Shown piece by piece: positions 6,310 to 7,570 of a stretch of 7,570 nt of DNA (position 1 is the stretch's first letter; each line of letters opens with the position of its first letter). The notes beneath the pieces were generated by a model. The model had not been told where the DNA came from, ran no database searches, and saw only the letters and a list, made by a program, of their open reading frames with translations. Source of the DNA: Cellulomonadaceae bacterium (lineage in GTDB: Bacteria; Actinomycetota; Actinomycetes; Actinomycetales; Cellulomonadaceae); the NCBI GenBank assembly GCA_031282935.1, contig JAITCS010000079.1, forward strand, positions 1 to 7,570. Direction: 5' to 3'. A program made the translations under genes and the position numbers.

Positions 6310-6352
6310 AAAAACGAAGCCGGGCGACTCGCTGTGTTGCGAACCGCCCGGC
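6310..6352 (-). terminator. Intrinsic terminator after the malE-like gene
   Basis: On the minus strand, GCCGGGCG (6352-6345) and CGCCCGGC (6326-6319) form a perfect 8-base-pair GC-rich stem. An inner GCG/CGC pairing across 3-base internal loops is possible. The stem is followed at once by TTCGTTTTT (6318-6310). This is a good Rho-independent terminator, 23 bases after the stop codon of the malE-like gene, and separates it from the DUF2599 gene. Confidence 0.85.
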
Positions 6353-6375
6353 CCCTACATATCAACTATAGCGAA

Positions 6376-7570
6376 TTACCCGCCTGCGATAGCGTTGCGG
6401 ATAGCCGTGGCTGCCGCTGTGAAAGTGGCGTGCGGATCGGCGCCGTCCACGACCGAGGCTTGCGCCTGGCCCAACGGCCCCCAAATCGCGTTCATTTCCG
6501 GAATGGCCGGCATCGCGGTGGCGTTCTGTGCCGCCTCTGCGATCTTGGCCATGTCAGGATACTGCTGCGCAATCTGGTTCAGCAACGAGATCTGAGCGGG
6601 AGGCAGTTGGTTGGTGCGGAACATGCCTTCGGTGATTTCCGGGTTGCTGGAAAGATCCTGCAAGAAACTCTGCGCGAAGGCCGGGTTAGCGCCATGCGCC
6701 ATCTGGTAGAACAGGTTGACACCCATGAACGGAGCCGCCTCACCGCCACCAGCGAAACCGGGGATGGTGGCCATGGTGTACGGCGTGTTAGCTTCCGTAA
6801 GGGACGCGATTGCCCACGGGCCGGAGATCAGGTACGCGCAGCGACCATCAGCGAACAACGGAATCGCGTTGTCGCCAGTGACAGCGGTCGAAAGGATACC
6901 ATCGGCACCGAGCTGTGCAATGCGGTCAGCGGCAGCCAGACCACCAGGGCCGTCCACGCCAACATCCTGCGGATTCCAACTACCATCAGCGTTGCGACCG
7001 AAGATGTAGCCGCCACCAGCGGTGAAAATCGGCTCCAAATGATACGCGTCGCCCACAGTGCCCAGGGGCAAGCACAGTACGCGCTCAGCGCCAGAAGCCT
7101 CGCCAGCCTCAATCATCTCTTCGATGGTGGCAGGGGCGGTGTGGTCTGGAACTAGGTTAGTGTTAGCGAAAAGCACCAGGGTTTCCACCGAATACGGCAC
7201 GCCGAAGATCTGGCCACCGTCGCGGGCGGCATCGAGCACCGACGGCGGGAAGTCAGCCTGGTTACCGATTGTCACAGGAACAATCGAACCGTTCTGCACC
7301 AAAGTGCCAAGCCAGTCATGGGCACCGATCACAATATCGGGGCCGTTGCCAGCCTGATCAGCGGTAATCACCAAGTCGCGCAGCGTGCCGGGAACGGCCT
7401 GCACCGCGACAGTCACACCATTGGCGGCACCCCAGGCAGCGGCAGGGGCCTGCAACGAGGCGGCTTTGAGGGTATCGGCCCAGATCACCAGATCAGCGTC
7501 GGCACGATCCGGAGCTACTTCCTCTTCCTCTCCACCCTCGGCTGGAGGTGGAGCAGGATCCTCGGTCTGG
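6376..7570 (-). CDS. Maltose/maltodextrin-type ABC transporter substrate-binding protein (MalE family), 5' end outside window
   Basis: The reading frame is open to the right edge, so the signal peptide is missing; 397 residues are visible. The first 27 are an acidic, proline-rich linker (PAPPPAEGGEEEE...) of the kind that follows the lipid-modified cysteine of Gram-positive binding proteins. The mature domain then begins at VIWADT. MalE-family blocks follow: GPDIVIGAHDWLGTLVQNG (visible residues 76-94), GVPYSVETLVLFANTNLV (123-140), and further on a FTAGGGYIFG segment, FADGRCAYLISGPWA, and a C-terminal helix-rich part ending AIAGG. The internal GTG at 7488 is not the true start. It would capture malto-oligosaccharides outside the cell and deliver them to a MalFG permease, but malF and malG do not follow: a terminator comes straight after the stop. 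They may lie upstream or elsewhere. Sugar specificity is inferred from family resemblance, and another oligosaccharide is possible. Confidence 0.9.
   Translation of the reverse strand, partial: QTEDPAPPPAEGGEEEEVAPDRADADLVIWADTLKAASLQAPAAAWGAANGVTVAVQAVPGTLRDLVITADQAGNGPDIVIGAHDWLGTLVQNGSIVPVTIGNQADFPPSVLDAARDGGQIFGVPYSVETLVLFANTNLVPDHTAPATIEEMIEAGEASGAERVLCLPLGTVGDAYHLEPIFTAGGGYIFGRNADGSWNPQDVGVDGPGGLAAADRIAQLGADGILSTAVTGDNAIPLFADGRCAYLISGPWAIASLTEANTPYTMATIPGFAGGGEAAPFMGVNLFYQMAHGANPAFAQSFLQDLSSNPEITEGMFRTNQLPPAQISLLNQIAQQYPDMAKIAEAAQNATAMPAIPEMNAIWGPLGQAQASVVDGADPHATFTAAATAIRNAIAGG

Overview
The window looks like a piece of an actinobacterial chromosome of moderate GC content. The main evidence is the compact gap-pgk-tpiA-secG cluster, the glycine-rich actinobacterial form of SecG, and a DUF2599 protein, a domain I know mainly from actinobacteria. 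Lipoprotein-type ABC binding proteins and AGGAGG-type ribosome binding sites also point to a Gram-positive. A relative of Actinomyces, Mobiluncus or Varibaculum would fit, but that genus-level guess is only an inference from gene order and base composition.

Layout from left to right. Positions 1-679 (minus) hold the first 226 residues of a family-5 (peptide/nickel type) substrate-binding lipoprotein; the gene runs off the left edge. A 133-base divergent control region (680-812) with several short dyads and a GGGTA-type repeat separates it from the only plus-strand gene. That gene, at 813-1958, is a DUF1343/NamZ-family exo-beta-N-acetylmuramidase homologue without a signal peptide. It converges, with 6 bases between, on secG (1965-2210, minus). 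All further genes are on the minus strand. Read in the direction of transcription they are malE-like (7570-6376, 5' end off the right edge), an intrinsic terminator (6352-6310), the DUF2599 membrane-anchored protein (6249-5635), then gap (5474-4452), pgk (4361-3141), tpiA (3141-2356) and secG.

How they work together. gap, pgk and tpiA encode three linked steps of lower glycolysis (triose phosphate isomerisation, oxidation to 1,3-bisphosphoglycerate, first substrate-level ATP). pgk and tpiA overlap as TAATG and look translationally coupled. The gap/pgk and tpiA/secG joints instead each carry a long, nearly perfect RNA hairpin without a good U-tract, which suggests that one transcript is divided into differently expressed segments. 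The malE-like protein would feed maltodextrins into this pathway, but its malF/malG partners are not downstream of it. At the other end, the binding protein and the cytoplasmic NamZ homologue could form a muropeptide uptake and salvage pair; this is a hypothesis.

No mobile element, CRISPR array, tRNA or rRNA was seen. The least explained protein is the DUF2599 gene, whose stalk is built of six consecutive 9-residue repeats.
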